Part shown: positions 27,747 through 37,234 of the stretch, piece after piece
Position numbering within the stretch: position 1 is the stretch's first letter
Layout: every line of letters begins with the position of its first letter
From: Pleurocapsa sp. PCC 7319
GTDB taxonomy: Bacteria; Cyanobacteriota; Cyanobacteriia; Cyanobacteriales; Xenococcaceae
Length of the DNA: 64,000 bases
Direction of reading: 5' to 3'
NCBI RefSeq assembly: GCF_000332195.1
Contig: NZ_KB235922.1
Span: 248,001 to 312,000 of the forward strand
Program-made: the position numbers and the translations under genes
Notes under the pieces: model-generated
Seen by the model: the letters and a program-made list of their open reading frames with translations, nothing else
The model's database searches: none
What the model was told of the DNA's origin: nothing

Positions 27747-29120
27747 TCAAGTAGAAGATGCCTCAACTACTTCTAAACCAAGGGATTTTGCTCTTTGCTT
27801 GAGATTTTTGATGAGTCTTTCTTGATATTTTTGTTCATAGTAATCAGCTCCACGATCGAGATAAGATTCTTTTTTTGTCCAGAGAGTATAGAATAGACGA
27901 GCAATTTTGTGTGCTGTAGCAGTAATGGCCTTGGGTGCGCCAGCACGGGAGCGAATGCGTCGATAAAATGCGCCCAAAGCTGAATGAGAACGACTAACAG
28001 CTTGAGCTGCCAATCGAAAAGCTGTTGCAGCTCGATTGTTAACTCGACGAGTCTGAGAACTTTTAACTTTGCCCCCTGTAATCCGACAACCAGGACATAA
28101 TCCGAGCCAAGAGCTGAAATGTTTAGCACTCTTAAATTTAGTCGGGTCTAATCCTACTTCACTGAGGATGGTTTGCACTGTGACTACACTTAAACCATCA
28201 ATGCTGGTAAAATCTACTCCCGCAATACGATAGAGATGAGAATGTAAGTCGAACCCTGATTTGATTGAGCGACGACACTTTTTCTGGCTATTTAGGGGCG
28301 GAGTCTCTTTTGTTTGGGAGGGCAATTTACTGAGACATTGTTCGATTTGTTCCTCTAATAATCCGATTTGTTGTTGATAAAATTGATAACAAGATAATTC
28401 TTGATGCAAAATAAAAACCATTTCTGGACGATAATTACCCGTTAGGGCATCTCTAATTTGTTGTGGACTACTTTTAATTCTTCGGTGTGCTAATTTGGCT
28501 AAGGTTTGTGGATTTCTTTCCCCAGCAATAATGGCCCTCAGAATATTTAATCCTGTCACCCCTGTAAGATCGCTAATGACTTTATGCAACTGCAAATTCA
28601 TCTGTGTTAAAGCTTTTTGCATTCTTTGCACATGAGTCGAACTAGCTTGAATCAAATTTTCTCGTTGTCTTAAATAGCTTCTCAGTACAGTTATTTCTCC
28701 TTCGGGGATAAAGGAAGGTGCAAGTAAGCCATAACTATGCAGTTGTTGTAACCATTGACAATCTTGGACATCGCTTTTTCTTCCTGGTACTGTTTTTACA
28801 TTGTGAGCATTGACTAAACAGACTTGGAAGTTATGCTGACTTAAGATGTTAAATAAAGGTATCCATTCTACTCCCGTCGATTCGAGGGCAATACTCGTCA
28901 CACCGCATTCACTTAACCAATTTGCCAGAGCTAGTAAATCTGGTGTACTACACCCAAAACAACGAACATTAGATTCTGTTGCTGCTATAGGTACACAAAC
29001 CCAATGCTCTCTTGAGCCAATATCAATTCCCGCCGAGTGCGGATTGATGACTTTTATTTCTGGCTCCTGTCTTTTGCTACTTTTTTTCTGGGATTTTTGG
29101 CTTCGACCAATTGGCTTCAT
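27747..29120 (-). CDS. IS110-family transposase (DEDD recombinase)
   Basis: This 457-residue protein has the RuvC-like DEDD domain with D33 (AGIDIG), E80 (ALESTGVEW), D117 and D120 (GRKSDVQDCQWL), a coiled-coil middle part and the C-terminal Tnp_20 domain (DGLSVVTVQTILSEVG, HFSSWLGLCPG, NNRAATAFRLAAQ). IS110-family enzymes are guided by an element-encoded bridge RNA and leave no conventional inverted ends. The frame is intact, so the protein may be functional. Element borders could not be fixed; the noncoding flank at 29121-29460 carries a nested RNA fold described separately. The gene separates the acetyltransferase from IS200 and IS1634 remnants. Confidence 0.92.
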   Translation of the reverse strand: MKPIGRSQKSQKKSSKRQEPEIKVINPHSAGIDIGSREHWVCVPIAATESNVRCFGCSTPDLLALANWLSECGVTSIALESTGVEWIPLFNILSQHNFQVCLVNAHNVKTVPGRKSDVQDCQWLQQLHSYGLLAPSFIPEGEITVLRSYLRQRENLIQASSTHVQRMQKALTQMNLQLHKVISDLTGVTGLNILRAIIAGERNPQTLAKLAHRRIKSSPQQIRDALTGNYRPEMVFILHQELSCYQFYQQQIGLLEEQIEQCLSKLPSQTKETPPLNSQKKCRRSIKSGFDLHSHLYRIAGVDFTSIDGLSVVTVQTILSEVGLDPTKFKSAKHFSSWLGLCPGCRITGGKVKSSQTRRVNNRAATAFRLAAQAVSRSHSALGAFYRRIRSRAGAPKAITATAHKIARLFYTLWTKKESYLDRGADYYEQKYQERLIKNLKQRAKSLGLEVVEASST

Positions 29121-29142
29121 TTTTTGCCCTCACTCTTGATAG

Positions 29143-29308
29143 GGAAATGTTTTCGATGAGGAATGGTTTTCTCTTGTCATTCTCTCCAACGGGATAAGGT
29201 TTTTTCTCCTTTCACCAATTTATTTGTCCACTTTCCTCTAACCAAGCTTATTCTCGGGCGTTCGTTGCACCATTGTAACTTCGGCTTTTTTGTGATGAAA
29301 ACATTTCC
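29143..29308 (-). ncRNA. Candidate IS110 bridge RNA (nested stem structure)
   Basis: Four nested complementary pairs lie just upstream of the transposase start: 29143-29154 with 29297-29308 (12 base pairs, GGAAATGTTTTC and its exact complement), 29162-29167 with 29269-29274 (6), 29187-29191 with 29263-29267 (5) and 29194-29198 with 29247-29251 (5). They enclose asymmetric internal loops, including an 11-base bulge (29252-29262) opposite 2 bases. The total span of 166 bases, the position in the 5' noncoding flank and the large internal loops all fit known IS110 bridge RNAs. Transcription and loop-to-target matching were not tested; the strand is inferred from the transposase gene. Confidence 0.5.
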
Positions 29309-29589
29309 ACGTATCATGATACTTGGTCTACCAATTTGGTTTCTCATCTTTATTTTGGGGCGCAAAGCGTCCTTCAGGAGCTTATTACTTGACCTCATTC
29401 TTAATTTAAGTATTCAACCGAACTTGATATTATTGGCGATCGCCAACCTAGTTAGTTAACAATGATTATTATACGCTTGATGTGGATTAGTAATGCTTAA
29501 TTCTGAAGTATCTTGTTGATAATTTATCCTTCAAAACTATATTTATCTCTGGGGGAACTTTCCCCCTAATGGGTCACGGTATCCTTTAG
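29309..29589. other. Intergenic DNA between the IS110 flank and the IS200 remnant
   Basis: No convincing gene is present. It contains a HIP1 octamer near 29438 and, at 29551-29566, the palindrome GGGGGAA-CT-TTCCCCC. Subterminal hairpins of this kind are found at the left ends of IS200/IS605 elements, so the palindrome may belong to the decayed tnpA that follows. Confidence 0.4.
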
Positions 29590-29982
29590 GGCAAGTTTTC
29601 TAGTAGCTCTATCTACAGCATCAAATTACACTTAGTCCTAGTGACAAAATATCGACGTAAAGTGATTAACGACCAAATTCATATTCGATTAAAAGAAATT
29701 ATTGAAAGCACTTGTGAAAAATGGGAATGCGAGTGTTTAGAATTTAATTCAGAGTTAGACCACGCCCACGCATGATTGGACGTGAACCCAAAAGTTGCAC
29801 CAGCTAAACTAATCAATAATCTCAAGACTGTTTCGAGTAGATTGATCACAAAAGAGTTTGGAGACTATTTAGCTAAGTATTACTACAAACTTGTGTTTTG
29901 GTCGATTGGGTATGCTGTTAATTCTTGTGGTGGCGCACCACTAGAAAAGGTAAAAGAGTATATTAAAAACCAAGATCGATAA
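29590..29982 (+). pseudogene. IS200/IS605-family TnpA (Y1 transposase) remnant
   Basis: Translation in one frame gives SIYSIKLHLVLVTKYRRKV, then LDHAHA, a TGA stop at 29773, and LDVNPKVAPAKLINNLKTVSSRLITKEF...VFWSIGYAVNSCGGAPLEKVKEYIKNQ. This is the order of the short HUH-type transposase TnpA: the HLVFVTKYR strand, the H-hydrophobic-H metal motif (HAH here), the LK..SSR helix, and WS.GY...SCGGA near the catalytic Tyr. The in-frame stop and the lack of a clear start (a TAG at 29587 precedes the open stretch) show it is inactive. No TnpB gene accompanies it. Confidence 0.8.
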
Positions 29983-30097
29983 ACCCTGGCTCAAAATTCA
30001 CCAACGACCAAAGCATAACTTATGGTCGCAGTACTCTTTTGAGGTTTCCGATAGAGTCAGTAAATTAAAAACAGTTTCACATCAACTATCAAAATGT

Positions 30098-30406
30098 TTA
30101 ATCTTCGTCTTTCCCTGGTACATTGGTGGTTATCTTCAGACGAGCTACGCTTACTACTTCTACATCAATTTCCAAAGTTACTCTTTCACCATTAATATTC
30201 TTTTCTCTTACCCTATCTCCAGCAATTTGCATCACGTCTAAAGCTTGATCTACGGCCGCTTGAATCACTTCTTTAGTTACTTCTTCTGGTTTGCCATCAG
30301 TAATATTAGAAACTTGATTAGCAATTTTCTGTCCTGTTTTTTCTACTGTGCCAGCGACTTGATTCACGAGCTTTTCGCCTTGCTGCGTAATATTTTCTAT
30401 GTTCAT
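30098..30406 (-). CDS. Small hypothetical protein, helical and charged
   Basis: This 102-residue protein is of unknown function. Residues 1-40 look amphipathic helical (ENITQQGEKLVNQVAGTVEKTGQKIANQVSNI), resembling LEA-like or apolipoprotein-type 11-mer patterns; 42-70 form another helix (KPEEVTKEVIQAAVDQALDVMQIAGDRV); the last 30 residues are beta-rich (GERVTLEIDVEVVSVARLKITTNVPG). There is no signal peptide. A purine-poor leader precedes the ATG at 30406. It lies isolated between mobile-element remnants, yet the frame is clean and its codon use resembles the surrounding genes, so it is probably expressed. A stress-related role is only a guess. Confidence 0.6.
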   Translation of the reverse strand: MNIENITQQGEKLVNQVAGTVEKTGQKIANQVSNITDGKPEEVTKEVIQAAVDQALDVMQIAGDRVREKNINGERVTLEIDVEVVSVARLKITTNVPGKDED

Positions 30407-30568
30407 TTTTTTAATAAGTTGGACAAAAAGATGATAGATTTTTTCATCACCTTCTTAATCTGACCATTAACTAAGCTTAAATTCATCAGCCATTAGATAG
30501 TGTTGGGCAAACTAATATCATGGTTATTAAAATCTTTGATCGGATATTTCGCAGGTAGATCAGCAAAT

Positions 30569-30885
30569 CTGGCTTTATCTGTTGGTAATTCATAAGCACG
30601 AATGGTTTTTTATCCTAATTGAAGTGCAATGTTTTCTCGTTCCTGTGGTTGAGATGAGCCGATCTTAGTTAATAAGTCTGCTAATGTGTCGTCAGTGGCA
30701 TCTTTGACCCCGATCTTCCATTCTGTTGCCATTTCTAAGGTTTGGCGATGTTTTTCTACCCAAGTTTCTACTGCACACAATCGATGATCCGACTGGCTCA
30801 CAACATAACTTAGAAATAGGACTGACAATTGACCGTAGCTTAACCCTTTTCGATTCCCATGAGGAGTAGTTTGAGGTGATATCAC
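30569..30885 (-). pseudogene. IS1634-family transposase fragment
   Basis: The 3' to 5' translation PHGNRKGLSYGQLSVLF..., DATDDTLADLL and then RAYELPTDKAR matches residues 35-133 of the intact transposase at 1441-3153, at clearly less than full identity. An in-frame TAA interrupts it between QLG and TIRAYEL (near 30615), and no sequence for the rest of the protein remains. The part before PHGNRKG has been replaced by unrelated sequence containing the palindrome AGGTGATATCACCT (30874-30887). It is a relic of a different copy of the same IS family. Confidence 0.85.
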
Positions 30886-31676
30886 CTATGTTTTGACAAT
30901 ACCGCGATTGGCTTTGCCAGTCCGCTCCGCGCGATCGCTACTATGGTCAAATATCTTGACGAACAAGATCTAGACGAATTTCAGCATATTTTGGCCCCAA
31001 TAGCCTGAATAGCTAACTATTTATGAAGATTGACCCAACGCAAGCATCAATATCTCAATATTCTTTCTGAAATTAAAGTTATCGCTTCATCAAGTTTACT
31101 TTCTCATAATAAAATCTCTTTTTCTGATAATTAAAAAATCTAAAAGCAGCTCGTTGTTTTTATTCCTAGTTTTTATTACGAAATGAAATCAAATTAGTAT
31201 AGATAACTAGCAAAATATTGATAATATTTTTTCAGTAAAAATACTTCCGATAAATGTTCTGTACGGAAGTCAAATTACGAAAACTCCTGTAAGATATCAA
31301 TTTGTGTATATATTTCAAAAAACAAGTAATGTTAATACCTATATTGATACAGCATGATTGTGCGGCAACTACTTCGTGCGAGAAGAGCGTTGACTGGAAG
31401 TTTGTCAGTTTCGTAAGAACATTATAACTGTGTAGATAATTAATCAGTGGTGAATATCAGTTACCAGTATTTTAGTTCATATATACCGACATATTTGACA
31501 TTTTCTCTAATGCTTCAATAACTATCCAATCAATCTAAATTATTAATTGCTCTTTAACTTCTTCAAGAAACTGTTTTTAACTTTATATTTAATAAAAGCC
31601 GTTTAGACTATTTAACAACATTTTGGTTACTTGGGAACGTTTAGGGACTATATATATATCAAATAATAAACATTGC
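30886..31676. other. Long noncoding stretch upstream of the membrane-tailed response regulator
   Basis: About 800 AT-rich bases hold no supported gene. A 21-codon frame (MVKYLDEQDLDEF...) at about 30940-31005 looks like debris from a longer gene. The segment nearest the response regulator (31620-31676) is very AT-rich with a TATATATATA run and is the likely promoter area. Given its length and position, a small RNA or long leader is possible, but no clear structure was found by eye. Confidence 0.4.
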
Positions 31677-31712
31677 ATTATCTGACCGTAGGAGATTATC
31701 TGACCAGAGGAG
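31677..31712 (+). promoter_or_regulatory. Tandemly duplicated Shine-Dalgarno region
   Basis: Two 18-base copies of ATTATCTGACC(GT/AG)AGGAG lie back to back (31677-31694 and 31695-31712), differing at two bases. Each ends in a consensus AGGAG. Only the second is at normal spacing (6 bases) from the ATG at 31719. The duplication could change initiation or leader structure of the response-regulator mRNA. Confidence 0.6.
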
Positions 31713-31718
31713 ATTTTT

Positions 31719-32573
31719 ATGATTGACATCTTAATTGTAGACGACCAAAACTTTACAAGACAGGCATTACAGGCGATTTTAGAAGCAGAAGCAGATTTTG
31801 AGTTGGTGGGTAAAGCTACAAATGGTCTTGAAGCTTTTGAGCATTTGGATCAAACAAAAGTTGATATTGCGATCGTTGACTTAGAAATGCCTGAAATGGA
31901 TGGCTTAACCGTAACTAAAATTCTTAGTGAGCGTTTTCCAGATATCAAAGTGATTATTCTTAGTAGTCATGATGATGAAGAGAATATTAATGCAGCCGTA
32001 GAAGCTGGAGCTAGAGGTTATTTACTCAAGAATACTTCAGCTAAAGAAATTGTTGATACTATTCGCGCTGTTCAGCGAGGATATTTTCAATTAGGACCAG
32101 GATTATTTGAAAAGCTGCTTTCTCGTCTCATTTATGATAAGGAACAAGCTGCTGAAAATTTATCTCAATTAGAGGATAAATACACTCAATCTATGATCAA
32201 AATGGAAAAAAAAATCTTATTAAGAAATGAAGCGGAACGACAAGAACTCTATCAAGAAATGGAATTACAAATAAATAATCTCAAGCAAGATTTTCGTACT
32301 GGCTTAGAAAATTTTCAGTATCAGGTAAGCAACCAGCTAGAAAGTGGTATTAAAGCAGCTAATAGTCAATTTCATGACTCTATTCCCAATACCCAGAAGA
32401 TAGAGATGCAGATTGACAACCGAAATCTAGAGCAGCAGAGATACATTAATACTCTTTTTGCTGGTAGCAAACAATCAATTAAACAATTAGAACATCAAAT
32501 CAACTCTATGCGCTATTTCGTGATTTTTTTGAGTATTGTTTTTGTTACTGTCAGTATGTTGCTATTGTATTAA
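31719..32573 (+). CDS. Response regulator with coiled coil and C-terminal membrane anchor
   Basis: This 284-residue protein has a NarL-type receiver domain at 1-122 (acidic VDD at 7-9, phosphoacceptor D54 in IVDLEMPEMDG, SS at the Thr position, K in LLKNTS). Instead of a DNA-binding domain it continues into a Gln/Glu/Lys-rich helical region (about 140-262) that looks like a coiled coil, and ends in a hydrophobic segment (about 265-284, YFVIFLSIVFVTVSMLLLY) right at the C-terminus. This suggests a tail-anchored membrane regulator whose phosphorylation alters assembly at the membrane. No histidine kinase gene adjoins it. The leader has a duplicated ribosome-binding region. Confidence 0.85.
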   Translation: MIDILIVDDQNFTRQALQAILEAEADFELVGKATNGLEAFEHLDQTKVDIAIVDLEMPEMDGLTVTKILSERFPDIKVIILSSHDDEENINAAVEAGARGYLLKNTSAKEIVDTIRAVQRGYFQLGPGLFEKLLSRLIYDKEQAAENLSQLEDKYTQSMIKMEKKILLRNEAERQELYQEMELQINNLKQDFRTGLENFQYQVSNQLESGIKAANSQFHDSIPNTQKIEMQIDNRNLEQQRYINTLFAGSKQSIKQLEHQINSMRYFVIFLSIVFVTVSMLLLY

Positions 32574-32819
32574 ACTACACTTGATACTAAATATAAACTG
32601 TTGATTTTAAGAAAGACAAATTTATTTGACTTAAATATATAGATCCTAATTTTAAGCTTTTTTTAGGCTACACACTAAAAGTATAATCTAAAAAAAATTT
32701 AAATAAAAAGTTTTAATCATTACTTAAAGTCTATTTCCCAGAGCAAAGTTTTAGAATTAGCCAAAGCATTTCGGTAATCACTACAAGACTAACCAAATCA
32801 AAAATTTAGATAATGTTGT

Positions 32820-32846
32820 CTAGCACTCGCTGATCAAGAGTGCTAG
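32820..32846 (+). promoter_or_regulatory. CIRCE operator (HrcA binding site)
   Basis: CTAGCACTC-N9-GAGTGCTAG is a perfect 9-base inverted repeat matching the CIRCE consensus, centred about 58 bases upstream of the groEL start. HrcA repressor binds CIRCE and releases it on heat shock. In cyanobacteria both groESL and the second groEL gene commonly carry it. Confidence 0.95.
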
Positions 32847-32878
32847 ATTTACTAATTGAACTACAGTAACGGAACTAA

Positions 32879-34570
<1,692 letters not shown>

Positions 34571-34646
34571 TCCATTCTCCCTTACTTATTGCTTATCTGC
34601 TTAAACATGGTGCAAGCAAAAATTTAAATGTAAGTAACTCAAACTT

Positions 34647-34684
34647 TGAGGTAAGTCTTAATTATAGATTTGCCTCATTTTTTT
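34647..34684 (+). terminator. Rho-independent terminator of groEL
   Basis: TGAGGTAA (34647-34654) pairs with TTGCCTCA (34670-34677), giving 8 pairs with one G-T, and is followed at once by seven T residues. It lies 77 bases after the groEL stop. Confidence 0.8.
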
Positions 34685-34924
34685 GATTAATACTAGATTT
34701 CAAAAATCCAATATTCGGCAATAATTTTTGGTTAATTAATTTCCTTCTTAATATCTGTAAGAGAGATAAAAATAATTCTATTCGTTGTTTAATCGAACAA
34801 GCTTATCAAAAAGTTAATTAAGTTTTCATTGATTTTATGAATAGAAATGTAAGTCCTTTATTTCTATTTCTGATTTAGCCGATAATTTATTCAAACAAGA
34901 AGAAAAAATTGCCGGACAATAACT
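34685..34924. other. AT-rich intergenic region after groEL
   Basis: No gene or clear structure is visible apart from a short unmatched frame. The 60 bases next to 34925 probably contain the promoter of the DUF937-like gene; no strong -35/-10 pair could be assigned. Confidence 0.4.
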
Positions 34925-35446
34925 ATGAGTATTTTCAATCAAATTCTGAGTGCGATCGATAACCCTGAGAGAGAGGCTAGTTCTAATCAACTCGGCAACA
35001 TACTTGATACTGTACAACAGGTGAGCGGAAGCTATCAAGCTAATCCTGATGCGGTACAGTCGGCAATGTCCATAGTTGGCAATTATACCAAGTCTGCATT
35101 ACAACAACAGCGTGCTCAGGGTGGTACTGCCCAAGTTAATCAACTAGTTAATCAATTTGGTGGTACTCGGGCTAACTCGCAAATTTTATCAGCTTTATTT
35201 AGTAATTCTCAGATACGAGAGATGATGCAACAGATTAATCGTCGTACTGGTTTAAATACACAAACAATCCAAGCTATCCTACCTATTTTAGTCCCTTTAG
35301 TCCTAAATCTGCTTAAAACTGGTAATAAACAAGGTAACTTGCGGGATAATAATCCAGTTGTTAATAGTTTTTTAGACTCCGATGGTGATGGTGATGTCGA
35401 TTTAACTGATGCGATGAATATGGCATATCGTTATCTTGGCAGATAA
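34925..35446 (+). CDS. DUF937-like protein with a C-terminal dockerin/EF-hand calcium loop
   Basis: This 173-residue protein has a helical domain (about 1-130: IFNQILSAIDNPEREASSNQLGNILDTVQQ... and ...INRRTGLNTQTIQAILPILVPLVLNLLK) that resembles DUF937/YidB-type repeats. At the C-terminus, FLDSDGDGDVDLTDAMNMAYRYLG contains D-x-D-x-D-x-D-x-x-D, a complete single EF-hand/dockerin-like calcium loop. There is no signal peptide. Calcium binding would be a direct prediction; the role is unknown. It is a monocistronic gene between groEL and recA. Confidence 0.72.
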   Translation: MSIFNQILSAIDNPEREASSNQLGNILDTVQQVSGSYQANPDAVQSAMSIVGNYTKSALQQQRAQGGTAQVNQLVNQFGGTRANSQILSALFSNSQIREMMQQINRRTGLNTQTIQAILPILVPLVLNLLKTGNKQGNLRDNNPVVNSFLDSDGDGDVDLTDAMNMAYRYLGR

Positions 35447-35460
35447 AAGACCTCCTCTGC

Positions 35461-35497
35461 TTACTCATTACTCATTACTTCAGCCCGAAGGGCTTGG
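35461..35497. repeat. Tandem ACTCATT heptamers plus CAGCCCGAAGGGCT hairpin
   Basis: This is the inverse of the 16630-16672 repeat: heptamers followed by a perfect small hairpin. It lies 15 bases after the DUF937-like stop and may double as a terminator. Confidence 0.6.
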
Positions 35498-35731
35498 TCA
35501 AACTACGGTTATTATGCGATCGCTTGTCAAATGGCGATCGCTCTTTTTAAAAATCTAATCATCATCAAAAAAACCTGACTAGATTTCTAGCCAAGCTTAA
35601 GTTGATAATTATTCTTCATCTTATTAAAGGTAATTATTATATTTAATCACCATAAAAATATCCTCTCACTATCAAAGGATACAAATGAGAGGGTTATTAA
35701 AATCAGTTCAATTAAAATTATTTAAGATTAT

Positions 35732-36808
35732 TTATTCTTCGATATCTGTATCTGTATCTAGTGCTTCAGGAGATACAGAGTTGGCTGATACGGTAGCATC
35801 TTCGTTAAGCTTTTCTTTGACAAGTTTTTCGACTTCTGCCGCCATCTCTGGGTTTTCTAGTAGATAGTTAATTGTATTGTCTCGACCCTGACCAATATTA
35901 TCGCCCTTATAGCTATACCAGGCACCCTTGCGGACAACTATATCTGCATCCTCTGCTAAATCTAGTAGACAGCCTATGTTAGAGATTCCTTGACCAAAAA
36001 TAATATCAAATTCGGCAATACGGAAAGGAGGTGCCACTTTGTTTTTGGCCACTTTGACTTTAGCTCGAATACCATACATACCTTCATTTCCTTTTTTTAA
36101 GGTCTGTATACGACGGATATCTAAGCGGACTGAGCTATAGAATTTGAGTGCATTTCCACCAGTAGTTACTTCCGGATTCCCATAGCTAATACCAATTTTT
36201 TGTCGTAGCTGATTGAGAAAAATTACTGTCGCCCCAGATTTTCCAATGTTACCGGCAATCTTTCTCAGAGCTTTACTCATGAGGCGGGCTTGTAATCCTA
36301 CTTGATTATCTCCCATTTCCCCCTCAATCTCGGCACGGGGAGTTAATGCGGCTACCGAGTCTACTACCACCAATTCTACTGCTGCCGATCGCACTAGCTG
36401 ATCGACAATTTCTAACCCTGATTCCCCGTTGTCCGGCTGGGCTACTAACAGGTTCTCAATGTCTACTCCTAAAGCTGCTGAATAGGTGGGATCTAAGGCA
36501 TGTTCGGCATCGACAAAAGCAGCTACTCCTCCTGTTTTCTGGGTTTCGGCGATCGCGTGTAGAGCAAGAGTAGTTTTACCAGAACTTTCTGGACCGTAGA
36601 TCTCAATAATTCTACCTTTGGGCAACCCTCCTCCCAAAGCGACATCCAGAGTTAATGCACCACTGGGAATTGTTTCTACTTTCATTTGGGCAGCATCTCC
36701 AAGGCGCATAATTGCACCTTTACCAAAGTTGCGCTCAATCTGTTTTAAAACTAAATTTAGGGCTTTATCTTTATCGGAATTGCTAGAAGTATTTACGCGA
36801 GTTGCCAT
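35732..36808 (-). CDS. recA: Recombinase RecA
   Basis: This RecA protein of 358 residues is counted from MATRVNTSS (ATG at 36808). The open frame extends five codons further to 36823, but MATR is the more usual beginning. It has Walker [10 protein letters not shown], the MAW motif region with KALRKIAG and LNQLRQKIG, Walker [10 protein letters not shown], and a short acidic C-terminus (DTDTDIEE) that normally tunes DNA binding. It promotes homologous pairing and, if LexA is present, co-proteolysis. No recX gene is adjacent. Length and motifs are ordinary, with no intein. Confidence 0.97.
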   Translation of the reverse strand: MATRVNTSSNSDKDKALNLVLKQIERNFGKGAIMRLGDAAQMKVETIPSGALTLDVALGGGLPKGRIIEIYGPESSGKTTLALHAIAETQKTGGVAAFVDAEHALDPTYSAALGVDIENLLVAQPDNGESGLEIVDQLVRSAAVELVVVDSVAALTPRAEIEGEMGDNQVGLQARLMSKALRKIAGNIGKSGATVIFLNQLRQKIGISYGNPEVTTGGNALKFYSSVRLDIRRIQTLKKGNEGMYGIRAKVKVAKNKVAPPFRIAEFDIIFGQGISNIGCLLDLAEDADIVVRKGAWYSYKGDNIGQGRDNTINYLLENPEMAAEVEKLVKEKLNEDATVSANSVSPEALDTDTDIEE

Positions 36809-36860
36809 GAATGCCTCAATCAATAGAGTGAAAAATAGTTGGGAAAAATTGCTGAGAAGT

Positions 36861-36945
36861 TATCAAAAAGCTATGAGCTATTAGCTGTTAGCTTTAAAGT
36901 TTACCTAGGTAAACGGCTTTTAGCCGATAGCTACGGCGAAGCCAT
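36861..36945. repeat. Dispersed AGCT-heptad repeat, complete copy
   Basis: It begins TATCAAAAAGCTATGAGCTATTAGC, contains the palindrome GTTTACCTAGGTAAAC followed by CGGCT, and ends TAGCTACGGCGAAGCC. Both ends match the copies at 40187-40243, 50198-50360 and 56815-57025. It lies in the recA upstream region, 50 bases from the coding start, so it may overlap the recA promoter. Confidence 0.65.
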
Positions 36946-37234
36946 TTGTTGGTTAAGATTTTAGACTTGGAATTCAGTCTGTTTAACTCATAGTTTGACC
37001 GATAGTTAAGCTGATATTAACGATCTGGAAACTAATTGCCATGATAATGTTGTGCTGATGATATCTATCATATTTTCTCATTGGTTGACAAAAAAATCAA
37101 CATAAAAGTCAATACTAACCTTAAGACTAACTAATAAAAACAAATTTGATAAAGATTAATAAAGTTGAGCGAGCTGAATTTAGTTTTCTTAATAATCATC
37201 GCTTTTTTCGGGGGGAGTGAATGATTACTTTTAG
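36946..37234. other. Intergenic DNA between recA and the chemoreceptor gene
   Basis: Together with the repeat at 36861-36945 it makes about 410 bases without a gene. It is AT-rich. A G-rich GGGGGGAG tract at 37210-37217 precedes the chemoreceptor stop. No structured RNA was recognised. Confidence 0.4.

Noticed and set aside
29163-29459. Plus-strand frame of 98 codons upstream of the IS110 transposase
   Set aside because: It overlaps the nested RNA fold, has no known motif, and runs opposite to the element; treated as incidental.
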